Source: Cerioporus squamosus
Lineage: Eukaryota > Basidiomycota > Agaricomycetes > Polyporales > Polyporaceae
Reading direction: 5' to 3'
DNA: 64,000 bases
Assembly (NCBI GenBank): GCA_022592435.1
Contig: JABYQS010000029.1
Span: 186,001-250,000, forward strand
Each line of letters starts with the position of its first letter. Within the stretch, counting starts at the first letter, position 1. Of this stretch, positions 33,031-45,947 are shown one piece after another. A program made the position numbers and the translations under genes. Under the pieces are notes generated by a model that was given only the letters and a program-made list of their open reading frames with translations, was not told where the DNA came from and did no database searches.

Positions 33031-34979
33031 CTACAGCTCGTCACGCTGGGCCTCCGCCTCCTCGATCTTCTCCTCAGCCTTCTCAACGATAGGCCTGAAC
33101 GCGCCAAGGATGTTCGCCTTGATCTTGATCTCGTCAATCTTGGCCGGGGCGAGCGCGCGCTTCGACAGGATCGACGCAAGACTGTCAATACTATCAGCAC
33201 GACGCTTCCAAACAGCACTTCAGGTGAACGTACCGAGTGGACTCCTTCTCGAGGTAGTCCTCGCTGCCGTTGACGACCTTCTCCATCACGCGCAGGTAGT
33301 GCTTCGCCCCAGCGCCGAGCGTCGACGCGAGCGAGCTCGCCTCCTTGAGGAGCGCCTGGCGCGCAGACGCGGACTCCTCGAAGAACTTCGCCGCGAGCGC
33401 GTCGAGCTGCTCGAGCCGGCCCGCCTTGTCGTCCAGGAGACCGCCCACGGTGCGGTGCGTGCCGCACTTCTCGTTCAGGAACTCGACGAACGCCTCCTCG
33501 GTGCGCGCGCCGTCGTAGTCAACGGGTTCTGTGAGAGCGTGAGCGTGGGGTAGGTGCACGGTGGGTGGACATGCGTACCCTTGTCGCCCCTGGCAAAGAA
33601 CTTGATCGTGGGGAAGCTGCCTATCTCATACTTCGTCGCGAGCGGGCGGTTGTTCTGCGCATCCGCGTCAACGTTCGCGACCACGCACTACGGGCGCACT
33701 GTAAGTCCGAGTTAACACAGAAGAGACGAAGGGGGCCGCACGTTAGGCTCGTTCTTGAAGTCCTTCGCGACCTCCTCGTAGATGGGCTTGAGGCGCTTGC
33801 AGTGACCGCACCAGGGGGCAGTGAACGCCACTATGACATCCTTCTCCGGGTTCTGAAACAGAGCTCAGCTGGCGCACTACACGGAGCACGAGTAATGAGA
33901 CGCACCAATGCGACCTCGTCAAAGGTGTGGACGTCGAGAATTTCGTACGCAGGCGGGGGAGGGGGCTTGATGCTCGACTTGACGCCGGATTTTGTTGTGA
34001 TGCTGCAGTACAGTCGCAGTCAGCTCCGTGCGGGGCATGATGAGCCACGATTCAAGGTGACCAGGCGGGTCAGGTAGAGTATATGGTCTCATCTTCAGAT
34101 GTCAGAGACCTAAACCTGATGAAGCATCATGCCCGGGGAACACACGAGCGTGGGGACTATCGATGGAAACACCCAAGAGAAAGGCGGATCCTGCACCGGC
34201 AATAGGCGGGCAATAGCGGTGCGAAGTGGCATGGCCTTGGGACATAGACGGTCGATAGGCGGTCAAGACGCTCCCTGCGTGTGCTATCCCCGCGCCTGTA
34301 ATTGGGTGCGGAATCTGCCCGTGTCCCGAGTCCTCCAAGCACGAAGGCGCACTACGCGCGGAGGGAAGCAGCGCAGGAGAACAGCCGAGACCAGACGGGA
34401 TCCAGACGTGGGATGAAGACATGAAAGCCGAATACTCACAAGTTTGCCAACGCATCCAGGTCACGTCCACCGTCGTACTTCTCGGGCTCACCACCCTCCG
34501 GACCGAACCACTTCAGTGCTGTTAGACATCAGGTCAACCTCAATCCGTAGTGAGCTGCTACGCGGAGAGCACGCACTTGGGAAGCCAGTCACACCGTACT
34601 TCTGGCCTAGTGGCCGTCCAGCACCATCCGCATCCACCTTCGCGATGATGACCTTGTCCTTCGCGTGTGCGTACGCGTCCGCAAGCTGCTCGTACACTGG
34701 AGCGAGGTTCTAGCAGAGCAATGGATAAGTCCGGGAATGTCGGAAACGAGACGTGCGGGGTTACATACCTTGCAGTGTCCACACCATGGCGCGAAGCTAC
34801 ATGACGTTCCACTCAGCATCGCCATCACAACATGCGAGCAGTTCAACGTACAACTCGACCAGCGCGGGCTTTCCCTTGCCGATAACCTCGTCGAAGTTGT
34901 CCGGGGTGAGGTCGAGGACGTTCGATGCCAGCGCGCCGCTGACGGGCAGAACCGCCGCCAAGAAAGTGCCAAACTTCAT
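33031..34979 (-). CDS. tigA: ER protein disulfide isomerase, ERp38/TigA type
   Basis: Nine exons (34979-34852, 34796-34769, 34709-34577, 34518-34440, 34002-33906, 33852-33742, 33687-33579, 33528-33234, 33181-33031) close to 376 residues, as expected for the family (about 360-370). A signal peptide ([18 protein letters not shown]) leads into two thioredoxin domains, each with an intact APWCGHCK active site (Cys48/51 and Cys170/173) and partner motifs KYGVTGFPT and [13 protein letters not shown]. The C-terminal part (about 250-370) is an all-helical ERp29-like domain with LVEKEST-like and [14 protein letters not shown] segments. The last four residues are RDEL, an HDEL/KDEL-type ER retrieval signal. 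It oxidises and reshuffles disulfides in secretory proteins. Intron 4 is 437 nt, against 43-109 nt for the others. Confidence 0.95.
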
Positions 34980-35415
34980 GTCTTCGTCGTCGTCGTCGAC
35001 CTACAGAAGTGGCCGGTGGTGGAAGTATGAGAGAAAGAGAGGCTGAGAGAGAGTTTGGTGGCTCGGGCGAGCCTTTGTCAGGGCGCGAGTGAGAAAGTGC
35101 GACGTGGAGGCCTTGGAGGCGCTTACGTAAGGGGCGCGCTCGGTAGTAAAGTAGCAAGTCGCTCAAACAGGCAACCCCGGTCTGTGTCTTGTACAACGAC
35201 GCAGTCCGCGACCTCCTCAGCGCACGATGGTGGCAATATATCAGTGCGTCAGTGGTATGGATCGCAGTATTGCTGAAGTGAGCTCTGCGGATCAAAATTT
35301 GATGAAGTCGTGCTGATTTCTCTGGCAGGGTCTCGGAGTCCGAGTCGCACTACTTACTAGGCGCAGACGTGACGATAATCGTGGCTTTTCAGTCCGACTC
35401 CAGTGCTATACAGGT
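34980..35415. other. Upstream flank of the PDI gene
   Basis: It holds a GA-rich leader (on plus, CT-rich on the coding strand) next to the ATG. No coding frame is supported. Confidence 0.4.
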
Positions 35416-35433
35416 TGTGAATGTTCACGAAGA

Positions 35434-35678
35434 ACTCACCTGTGCGGACCCATCCTTATGTGCAACTTGAACGGCACATCTGGCCACATCATGTTGGACC
35501 GTATAGTGCGAAGGGCTCCGGCAGCCTTGAAGTTGTGCCAGCAAGAGAAGACGACCGGACCATCGGGGTGGATCGGCGGCAGTTCAAACGGTGTCAGAAG
35601 ATGCTGCAGGATCTTGAGATTTGCGACGACGTCTTCAGCGATGGTCCGCGTCGGGACGAGCTCAGGCCGGAGTGACAC
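35434..35678 (-). CDS. Possible ex-gene exon, function unknown
   Basis: A minus-strand frame reads like folded protein (RTIAEDVVANLKILQHLL, PDGPVVFSCWHNFKAAG, MWPDVPFKLHIRMGPH). It ends at a good donor (CACAG|GTGAGT), so it looks like an internal exon. A weaker frame upstream (35695-35916) could be a preceding exon. No downstream exon or family could be recognised, and the region may be a gene remnant. Confidence 0.35.
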
Positions 35679-35916
35679 CGAATGCTGCTATGTTTCAGGA
35701 ATATCCCGACGACCTACGGCCTGGATGGTTTGTATCAGGTTCTGGTCCACTGAGCAGCAAGCGCGTGGCCTGCTGCAAGCTGCGACCACTGCGTACATAA
35801 CTGTGCAGCCTGCGGACCCATGCGTTGTCGGACGTAAACTGAGGCCGGAGGCGGCGAACAGGCTCTACGGACGGCGGCGAGTAGACCTGAGCTAGAACAC
35901 CCTCATTCCTGCGCAT

Positions 35917-38900
35917 TGCTCAGCTAAATTGCGCAGCCAACATTTCGTACGCACCTATACTAGAAGACACCCTCTCATCACCGCACAATATTAGAAGCAC
36001 AGTACCCTCCGTCTGAAACGTCCTGCTTCATGAGCCGCGGCGCATGCACAGGTAGCGCTCATAACGTGAATGGCAAACACGCATAGCGCACGAGTCCGCT
36101 GCTGAGGGAAACGAAGATGCTGACGCGTCAGAACGCGTCCTAGAGCCAAACCTTCACAACGCACCGGTGTGAAGAGGGATTAAGTATATGATAGGAGGCG
36201 GAGCCAGCTGGTACCGAAATATGTGGAAACGCGTCCACGTCCTTCCGGAAGGTCGATTCATGCACCGATCTGGCGGACAATGACGGTGCTGCATACTCTG
36301 TGGGGAGGAAGCCGTGAAAAGATAGAATGCACACCCAGGCCTGCGCATAACCTTCCGTCACGGCGCCCTGCTCCTGTGTGTTGACCATATGCACCGTTCG
36401 CGCGAAGTCGACGAGTCGGCACGAAGAACGGCGCCTCGCGGTGCACCAGAAGCACGGACATGGGGGGTGCTGCGTGTCATGAGAGCGCAGAGGCAGCAGA
36501 AGCAGTCATTCTAGGCACTCACCGTTTTGTCCCGCTCCGTAAGGCCCTCGTTCTCGTTAGAGGACGCTTCTGAGGATGGCCAACTGCCACCGTGAAACAA
36601 GGTTCCCTCCCGCGCAGCAAAGTTATCGCCCTGAGTCTGACAAATTATCGAGCGGCCAGACGCACCCTGAACTCTGCCTGAACGCATCCGAGCGTGTTCG
36701 CGAGAGATCTGACTCTGCCTGGGACGCGTTCTGAATCAATAACCTTGTCTTGATGGTTCGGATGAACATAGCGCACTACTTCCCCCGGCAGCCACACCAT
36801 ATCGCCGTCCTTTGGTGTTACCAAACGGGCAGAGCAAGCGCACGCACGGCGACATTGTTCGCCGTGAGTGAGAGCTCGGCTCCGAACCGTTAGCCAAACG
36901 TGGATGCCCAGGGAAAGTTCAGAGCGCTGCGCCAGGGTCGAAGTTAGAACCATCTGCACCATTTGATGTAGGAGTAAGATCGGACAGAACCCACCCGCGA
37001 TGATCCTCCCAAATGTAACCTCTCGCCTCCTATGCGGATACGCGGCTGTCCGCTTGCCTGACTTGCGTGCTTGCAGCCGCGACTCAGCCAAGTAACTCGC
37101 AAACCTAGAAGTATCTTCCAAATCCGGTAACATACCTGCCAATCTGGGGGAAGCAGTCGAGTCAGGGTCGCCGAGAATGGTCGACGAACTCAGAGAGAGA
37201 TCTCGGCGACATTGACCCCGCACCCTCAGAAGATCATCGCACACGAGGCCGATAGCACGGCCTAGATTATCCCCAGCAGGATTCTTCCGCTGCGTCGCGA
37301 GCAATGCCTCAAGGCCGGGCGGTGACGTGCTGAGGCCCGGCTGGGTGCATCGACTCCTCCCGCCCACGAACACGTTGTGTGGAAGCATTCGACGCAAGTA
37401 CCAGAACGAGCACAGGTTGGAAACTTGCCTGACGACCGATCCTCCTAACCTCAAGGATCGAACGTCGAGATAGCGCTAAACCATACACCGGCTCCTCACG
37501 ACGTGCATTGCGTCCGACTGGAGCAGCCGGGGGCGTTCCTGTGCACACAGGCTATCTGTCATGGCAACGCACAAGACAAAAAGCCAAGTCACTCACCTCA
37601 GTCTGGAGTCTGACAGCGAGCCCGGCGTGGAGAGGAGCTCGCGCTCTCGGAATCACGTCCCGGACGGTGTCTCAGCCACTACGCCAAATCGAGCGAAGAC
37701 AATAAGACTTGGAATCCGAGGTCAGATCTCGTGCACCGCCTGGGGGAGCAGGGTGCGGCTCTAGAGTTCCGCGACGCAGCTGGGGGAGCATCGCTGGTCG
37801 AGACCTTCCTACTTGATCCATATGACCAGACGGCCTCGAATGCCACGGGCGTCCCAAGACCGTGGTGACGTCCCGAGCCGACATTCAGACAAGATTGAGG
37901 GACGCGTTCAATGAAGGTACAGTTCGTGTTCTTTCCGTCCAGGAGACGGCCTCTCTCATGAGCAGACGGACGCGTTCGCGCAATGAGCGCAGGCCCATGG
38001 GAGATGCATGTCGGCACCGTCGCCGTCAGGGCGACTGACGCTTTCCTCGGTCGCAATATCCTGTCTGCAGCTGAGAAAAGCTTCATCTCGCTTAGGGATT
38101 AAGGACGCACCCCTGCTGAATGTGGAACCCGCACTCACGTCTGTGCGACCCGGCGCACAGAGCGCATGGGCCCGCGAGTTCTGCAGGACGGGCGTTGAGG
38201 CTTGCCCCACAGACGGACCAGAATCCCTGCGAAGACGTTCCTGGGGCTCCCAATCACGCGCTACGGCGCGGGATCGCGGAAGCATTTCATGGACAGCGCG
38301 ACCCCTCGACCTGAGTTTGGTCTGATGTAAGGAGCTCCGTCTCCGGGGTATTTCTTGTGTCTTGCGTAAGTCCGAACCTTGTCTCTGCAGAGCAGCGAGA
38401 CGCCCCTTATGCCCGCCGCGGAGATCGTTTCCTCCTCCGGTTTCTTGCACTAGCACTGAAACTCAGATTCCTGAACGTGTCTTAGTCTTGGATCGGCGAC
38501 CTGCAGCATTAACATCAGAAACACAAAGCTCGACTGCTTCAGCGACATAAAGACATTGGACGCTCAGACGCCAGCAACGACTCACCCAAGGAGATAAGTA
38601 TAGTAGACGCACCCTCGCGCGCCCACATCACTTGCTTCGGCGCCACCGCATCGTCTTCTGCAGCCTACAGCCATATGCACCCGACCGGGCGGGAAAGACG
38701 AGGGTGCTCGCGCTGTGATCATGCACCGTCAGGCTTGCGGATCGTCATCGATCCCAGCCTGCCATTGGACCAGGGGGCCTGGAAACAAGACGCTGATCAA
38801 GATCACCCTCGCTGCCCACAAGATCGCGGAAGCCCGTACCTGCCTATCGAAGTTCGCCAGCATGTGCTCGTGGGGTGCGCGGTTCGCGAGAATAGAAGGA

Positions 38901-40980
38901 GGACCGGCATCGGGATGGAGGTCGATAGCCACGCTGCGAAGGCCGAGGCGCTGCAGCATGTCCCAGTACTGTCGGTCTGTCGCTGTGTTCGATGTTCGTG
39001 TTCCTCCTTCGTACTGAGCGCCCGTGGTTCAAAGCCTAGCTAGCGACTGAAGCTGAAGGGGCGGAAATGCCGACGCCACTGTCAGTTTGTGCCTCCCTCG
39101 TTCCTGCTTGATGGAGAGGCCCGACCGTCGAACCCAGACCAAAAGAAAGAATACGCCAAGAGCCCCGAATGCCTCCGCGCACGCCGCCGTCTGTGAGATC
39201 GAACGATGCGAAATGGGCGCCAACTTCATCGCCGACGTCCATCCGAGGGTACCCGCACCAGAAGGCCGGTAGCTCGAGGCTGACCCACCGTCGCACGATA
39301 CTGCTCGGTGCGCTCCTGCAGAATCGGGGGCATATGCGCAACTCGTCAGCCGCTACTTACCAGGGAGTCGTTCTCCTCTAACGCCGAACCTTGTTACCGC
39401 ACGCACCGAATACGAGATCGTCTGGAGCGGAGATGAGAGTCAGACTCGAGAGCTTGGTCAGCGAACGAGAAGTCGGGCCATCTGAGGACGAACATGTGCT
39501 GCGACGAGGAGCTCGAATCTTGCGATTTGTACAGTGGTGTCCAGATTCCAGACTGTCACTTTGCACGTCCATCGGGCCTGCCATGACGCCAGCGCCAGCG
39601 ATTCTGGGCCCCGGCTTTCTGATTGCGGCGTTGGGACGCTCGTCCTGGTTCTGGGTTCTAGTCAGTGTCGCCAGCTAGTCCTCGTCCTACCTATTGCTCG
39701 TTGTATGCGACTTGTGGCGGGCGAAAGCGCAGGCAAGAAGTGTCGGCGGAGAAAGCGAACGTACCACCGTGCGTGACTGACTCCTCGTACGTGCGAGGCC
39801 GGCTGTCCCCAGCATGGCATTGCTCGGCAACACCTGCCTCGCGGCTACGGCGTGCTCCAGCGGTGGACCTGTAAGCTGTTAGGCTCTCGAGAATACCGGT
39901 GGGCCTCTGGAGCCTGGAAACCGACCGTGCTGGGCAGGATGGATGCCGGATTTGCAGGCAGGGAGGGCAGAGAGGGATCATCTGATAACCCACGTGAGGC
40001 GATAAGATGTCCCCGACCTCCCAGGAGGAGCGAAAGCGGCCCACGAACGCGGGCGCATTTGAACACCGGAAGACATCCCCTGGGAACGCGTGCGGCGAGC
40101 TGCGCTCGAGGGAATTTCCACCGTCGAGGGCGCAGGAGGGCTGCAGTGCTTGCAACTGCACAGTCGCGCTAGAAGCGAGAAGCGCGTTGACGTCAGGCGC
40201 TGCGAACGCCAAAGTTTTGTGTTTTATGCTGCTTTTATGACATTGGGCCGTTTGGGATGCCGTGGGGGGTCGTGCTCGGTACGTAAGCGATACATACACA
40301 GACGTAGGAGAGTCGTCGCTGCAAACGTAGTTTCAGACAGAGAATCAGAGATGATCAGAGAAGGCGGGGCGGATGGGAGAGTCGATGAGGTACACATACA
40401 TACACCGCACCAACGGACGAAGCGGGTTGGGGCCGCCTCTGTAGGAAGCCGAAGCGAGGGCCGAGAGAGATACTCGTACAGGGAGAGAAAGACATACGTA
40501 ACGGCTCATACAGAACAGAGAAGAACGGGACAAGCGAGACGCCTCGCACGACACGAGACCCGCAGAGGACGGCGTGGCGTCGACAGGATGCATCAGCAAT
40601 TTCGTCCTATCGCCGCCAACGCTCGCCCGAGCGAGCCGTCGGGATATCGTCAGCACGGCTGCGACGAGCGTGTATAACGGAGAGTGGGGAGAAAGAGGGG
40701 GTCCGAGCAGAAAGGAGAAAAGAGGAGAGAACCCAGCGAGTTGAATCACCGGACAGGGCGCGCGTCAGGGCGGGGAGATAAGCGGAATAACGGCGAGCGT
40801 TCGAACGAGGAGTGGACCATATGGACAAGTTGCAGTGTGGCTGCAGACGGAACAAGCGAAACTGCGCGCCTCGGGCAGACGCCGCAAGGGAATTCTTTGG
40901 CATTTGGAATGAGTTGAGTTGTGAGTTCGACCGAACCTACCGGGGCATACGAACGGGAGCGGCGGAACGACCTCCAACAA
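35917..40980. other. Gene-poor region with decayed fragments
   Basis: Several minus-strand frames of 60-270 codons are open here. The longest (36645-37454) is Arg/Leu-rich with no domain. Two minus fragments look like membrane helices: ASAILWAARVILISVLF (near 38800) and FGALGVFFLLVWV (near 39130). They may be remains of a membrane protein. No complete gene could be assembled with consistent phases. Confidence 0.4.
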
Positions 40981-42886
40981 TTAGAAGTCGTCCTGGCGAC
41001 AGTGCACCGGGAAGGTGTAGGTGGACGAGAAGGCCTGCTCGGGACCCCATGCGTAAGGGGCCTGCGCGGGACCGGCCGCACCAGTTGCAGTGCCAGGGTC
41101 GTCCCAGTACTCGGCGTAGATAGCACGCGACGCAGCGTCAAACGCTTTCTCCATCACGCTGGGAGAACCGGGGTCGTCCACGTAATTGTAGACCTTGACG
41201 AGGGGAGAGCTGATCGGCGACGCCTGTTTCGGCAGGGGGCTCCCAGCCCAGCCTTCCAGGGAGGAGTAGGACGAGGGCGAGGGCGCAGACGGGCACGCTT
41301 CTCCCATCATGTCCGAGATGCTCGTCGGAGACGCGACGTCGGGGTCCTGGCACCAGCTGAACATCATGGGCGTCGCGATAGGCGAGGACGCGGGGCTGCT
41401 GAGGGCGTCACCGTCGGGCTCGAACGCGGGCAGAGGCGGACTCGAGAAGGCACTGGCCGCAAAATTGTACGCGTCTACGTCGACCTGCTGTCCGAAGAAG
41501 TCACGAATGGCAACGCCACCACAGTTAGGCGAACGTAAAGAGCGTGTGATCGTGATGCACTCACGTCATTGACCCCGATGCCGCCCTCTGCACCCCGCGG
41601 AAGTATGAGAGCAGGCGCGGCCACACCTAGGTTGAACGGCCGGAAGGAAGACACGCTGTCTGGGGACGCGTGCCCTGTGCCCTCGCGTGATGCACCTCTG
41701 TCGAATCCCGTGCCTTGAATATCTCCGTGCGCGACTCCAGCGCTATCGAAACTCGTCGCCCGTGGGTAGGAAGGAGGCGCGGCACTGAACGAGTCCCGGC
41801 GAGGGGCTGCAATGTGCTGCAGTTCGGCAGGCGTCCGAGCGCGCGGCGCAGGAGCGGACGAGGACCGCTTGAACATCGCCGTAAGGGGAACCTTGAAACG
41901 TCCATCCACAGCCGAGCGAGGAGCGGGAGGCTTCACGTCCACGCATTCCGTGAATATGGCGAGAGGCGTGCTGGTGGGCACCTGCGGAGCCACCGCGGGC
42001 TGCACCTTGAGGTCCGCGTTCACGGTGACACAATGTTGCATGCCACCCTGCACCTGCGGCACGCCGACGCTTGCACCCTCGTCCTTGAGCTTGCGGCCCC
42101 GTCCTTCCTCGCAATCGTACTGCTCGACCGCGGACGCGAGGTCGACCCCCGTCTTTCCTGCAACGAGCAAATCGGCAATCTTGGCGCACCTCTTCTCGCG
42201 ACTGCGTTCCTCCTTTTCCGACTGTCCTCGTCCCTTCCGATTGCCTCTCTTCCGTGGTCCGTCCTTCACCTTCGCAAGCGCGTTCGCCGCGGGTTTGAAC
42301 CGCCAGTCGGGGTACTTCCTGCGGTGCTCCTGGAGCGCGACGATCGCCTTCGCTTCCCACACTTCGCGTTCCTCGCGTGGCAGGGCCTTCCAGCATTTGC
42401 CTGGGAGACGCGAAACGCGTGAGACACGCGGCGTCCGCATGGCAGAGCGACGGCACGCACCTATGATTTTGGAGAGCGCGCTGTGGTTGCCCTCGATCTC
42501 CCCGGGGATGCGCTGGGCACGGATGAACGAGGAGCGGAAGAGGATGAAAGCGTTCGGGGGACGCGGGATGTAGGACGCGTCGCGCTTCTTCGAATGCGAG
42601 GTCCGAGTGGGTGCGAGCATGGGCGTGCCTGGGGGCGAGTACATCGCCGCATCTTGCGCGGGCTCTTCAGCGGGGACGTCTGCATTGGGGCCACCGATGC
42701 TGTACGAGATTGGCGGGAGCTGGGTGGCAAACGTGAATGTCATCGGCGGGAGGGGAGCGTCGACGAGCGGGGGCATGCCATCTGCGAGGCGGGGAGTCAG
42801 TACGGGGCGTGTGATGGCCATATATGGCAGGTGCACGCACCATCGTCGTCGAGCGGCATGTCGGGGGCTAGTAGCGGGGGCGGCAT
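40981..42886 (-). CDS. HMG-box transcription factor 2
   Basis: Exons 42886-42841, 42781-42461, 42400-41565 and 41487-40981 close to 569 residues. The ATG at 42886 was chosen because the joined first exon (DMPLDDD then GMPPLVDAP) uses a consensus intron with a CTGAC branch. The HMG box (about 86-157) has YIPRPPNAFILFRSSFIRAQ, LSKIIGKCWKALP and KYPDWRFKP. It is interrupted by a 60-nt intron after the first base of the Gly codon in IIG, which HMG gene 1 lacks. A strongly basic run (GPRKRGNRKGRG) follows. The C-terminal half is Ser/Pro-rich with acidic clusters and ends CRQDDF. As in the related factors, DNA binding plus a disordered activation region is expected. Confidence 0.92.
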
Positions 42887-42959
42887 CAAAGGAGGCTTCG
42901 GGAGGAATGGAGGGCTGCAGCAGAGAGAGTGGGAGAGGTGAGCGAGGCAGAGACGCGTA

Positions 42960-45947
42960 GAGGATCTCAGCAAGGGATCAGGCGGACCTAGAGCGTCGCA
43001 CCGAAATATTCTCTGCCTTTATTCTCTTCTAGGCAACTGGGGCAGCCCTCGCGCCGGGGTCTGTTCCCAGGTGGAAGGCGCAGCGGTGCGTGGCGTAGGC
43101 GTCCGCTGGGCTCCTCGACGGGACGGGGACGTGATGGGGGCGACCACAGCCTCGCAATAGGAAAACAGCTCCGGGCAAGGCTATCGCACGACCCCAGGCC
43201 GAGTCAGTGCCAATGACGAGCTGGACACAGAACAGGACCGTGCGCACGAAGCAGCCAAGAAGCACGCCAGCCGGCCGGACATACTTGGAACCTAGCTATA
43301 TGAACCGTCGCCGGTGCGTCCATATGCTCCTGCTCGAATCGATACGTCTCCGCACATGAACGACGCGTCGTCTCGCCTCCTCCCATGACCCGCCCCGCAG
43401 ACTGCTGATTTTCGGCGGACCAGCCCTCCCGTATCGGCCGGGAAACAAGCCTCCGGAACGAAAGCACACACTCACCTTGGCGGCTGCTGGTGCGCACAGC
43501 CCGACCCGGGGTATCGATACGGGATGCGGGAGGACGTCGCATGACAGACTGCTCCGCGGCCACGCTGCAGACATATCGCTCGATCGCGGAAAGGCTGTTC
43601 TGTTCTCTGCGGAGCCTGCCTCGAGGTGAAGGTACAGACAGACAGATAGGGAAGAATGGGCAATGCGGTGGCACGCTTGCCAACGCAGCGTGTCTCTCGC
43701 CTCGCCTGGCGCGTCAGACGCCCGCCCCGAGCGGTGCCAGGGGGCTTCCCCGGGTCCCGCAAGTCCGCCCCGGTCCTCCGCCGCGTCCTTGACACTCGAC
43801 GGTCATCCTCCTGTACAGCCAAACCCAAACTCTCTGCGTCAGGCTTTGTCTCTCTGATCCTTGGAACTCGCGGTCAGAACATCTCAACCTCCTCGCTTTC
43901 GCTCGTGCCGACTATTCATGCTCCGAGTCCTCCTGCCGTCGACGTCGCTCGACACTCGGTCCGTTGTTCCTGCTCGTAACCATCGTCGAGAAAAATTCAG
44001 CTCCACTCGCAGGCTCATCTCCTCCAGGATCCGCAGTGATTAACGTCGGCCAGTCCGGGCAAACGACGCGAAGTTCCGCACGACCACCAGGGCCATCTGC
44101 GCACAGGCAGGGACACGTCCGGAGTCCCACCAAGTCTTCCCCGCGACCACGCCTCGAGGCAGCTTGCTCGGCCACAGCCTGGTCACGGTCATGCCATTGT
44201 CGGGTTCTTGGTCCGGTTACTAGCTGTCTTCCCGTCTGATTTGCATCCGTCTCGCTCGACGGCGGGGATCTCGTGCTCCGCGCCGTCCGTATCTGCCAGT
44301 GCATCTTCAGCGGTCCTCCTACGACACTCGCCCTCTGTCAGACTTCGGACCGGAGTACCCAGGCGCGTCCGTAAACCACATCTGTCCGCCAGGGCGCACA
44401 TTGTTCCGCCACATAACGGTTTTGTGGTACCGCCCTCGACAGGGTTCACGGCCGGTAAGTTCTGTTACGCGCACCATGGTGGATTGGTCAGACGACTCGG
44501 AATATACGGCACGAGCATCCGTGCACTTTTGCGGACGTAGGGAAGCGAAAGGGCGTTGTGCATCGTTGGCAGGAGCCCAACTACGACGGTATGTGTGCGT
44601 TTCATGACCCTGAGGCTCTCCCCGCTCTCCTCCGAGCGAGTTCGATCTCCGTGCACACGTTGCCTCGGCCATGACGCAAGATAATAGGGAATCTTGAGCG
44701 TTACGTGCTGCAGTGGTCCGAATGTTGGGGACCGCCGAGTGCGCGCGTTCCGTTACGTCCGTATCGCACGAAAGCCTGAGCGTTCTCGGACTGTGAACGC
44801 ACCTCATTACGTGACACGTCTTCCCCACAACTTTGAACAGCGTCTTCCCCTCCGACGCGCAGAATGTGGCCATCGGACGCAGCGACGGACATGCGACGAT
44901 GCCTTTCTTCCGCCCCCTCGGGCGCAACTTCGTCGCCGACGCCATCTCCGGCGGCGGGTGCAACGAGCGCTCCGTGCGTACGACATCGGTCCGAGCGCCG
45001 AGTGGTCAGGTGCATGAGCGTCTCTGCAATATCGAACCACGGTACGTGTCGTGTAGTGGTCTTCTCAGACTCCTCATGTGCAGCGTATCCGAAGTGAACG
45101 CCACAGCTCCGTGTATTGGATGTGTCTTCTGTCATCTGGCTGGCCATGCATGAGCTAAGCTTCGGGTTGCTCGGAGCTACACCAGGTCCTCGGTGCGTCC
45201 AGAGCAGCTGCACGTCAAGTTACTGACCAGTGACCTGCAGCGTTACAGTTTGGTCATGTGCGGACTCCCTGTACGTCTGTGCGCATGTCCAGTGCTACAG
45301 CATACGCTCTACTGCCTTGGGAACGAACTTGTCTTCGAGCCTTCGCCCCTGGAATGCAGCATGATCCGGGAGCGGTACTGCGACTTCCCAGCAGCGTCGA
45401 CCTTCAGCTACCGAAACTCTAAACATCAACATCGCACCCAAACAGTGCCACGTCGCGCCTCCCGGACCCATGTCCATGGGACGTTGGACGCATTCGTGCA
45501 CGACGTCTGCCGTGCGCTGCGTCCCCCTTTGTGTCCCCTTCGAGCGACAGAGTTAAGGTGACGTTCTACCCCCGATGTCGAGCGTGCGCCGTGCTTCCAT
45601 TCCTTCTTCCTATAGTCCATCCCTTTGTTTTGGCGTTCGCGCCTGCGTCGGGGGCTCGACCACTATGAAGACCCTCGAACGCCACGGTGTGCAGGATGAC
45701 TCGGGCTCCAGCCTATGCTCCGGATCCAGGCGACAACGAAACGAGATGTATTGCGTGGAGACAGAACAGCGACGATGCAAGACACAGCAGTTACACGAGT
45801 GGAAAGCAGACCCTCGAAACCCAAATCAAGCACACAAACACACTGCCCAAACGAGACGATCGAAGCACGTCCTCCTCATCCCTCCCCTGTCCCCAGCGCG
45901 TTTACTCGAGTCAAGCGACGGTGCCGCCTCTGCGTCTATAGCTCGGG
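42960..45947. other. Intergenic, no gene recognised
   Basis: Both strands carry many frames of 60-210 codons but none shows domain-like patterning. Translations are Arg/Ser/Pro/Thr-rich as expected from GC content. Confidence 0.45.

Noticed and set aside
36645..37454. 269-codon minus-strand frame as a gene
   Set aside because: Composition is irregular, no motif was recognised, and no splice partners were found.
44319..44963. 214-codon minus-strand frame
   Set aside because: No domain-like pattern, high Arg/Ser/Thr content, overlapped by equally long frames in other phases.
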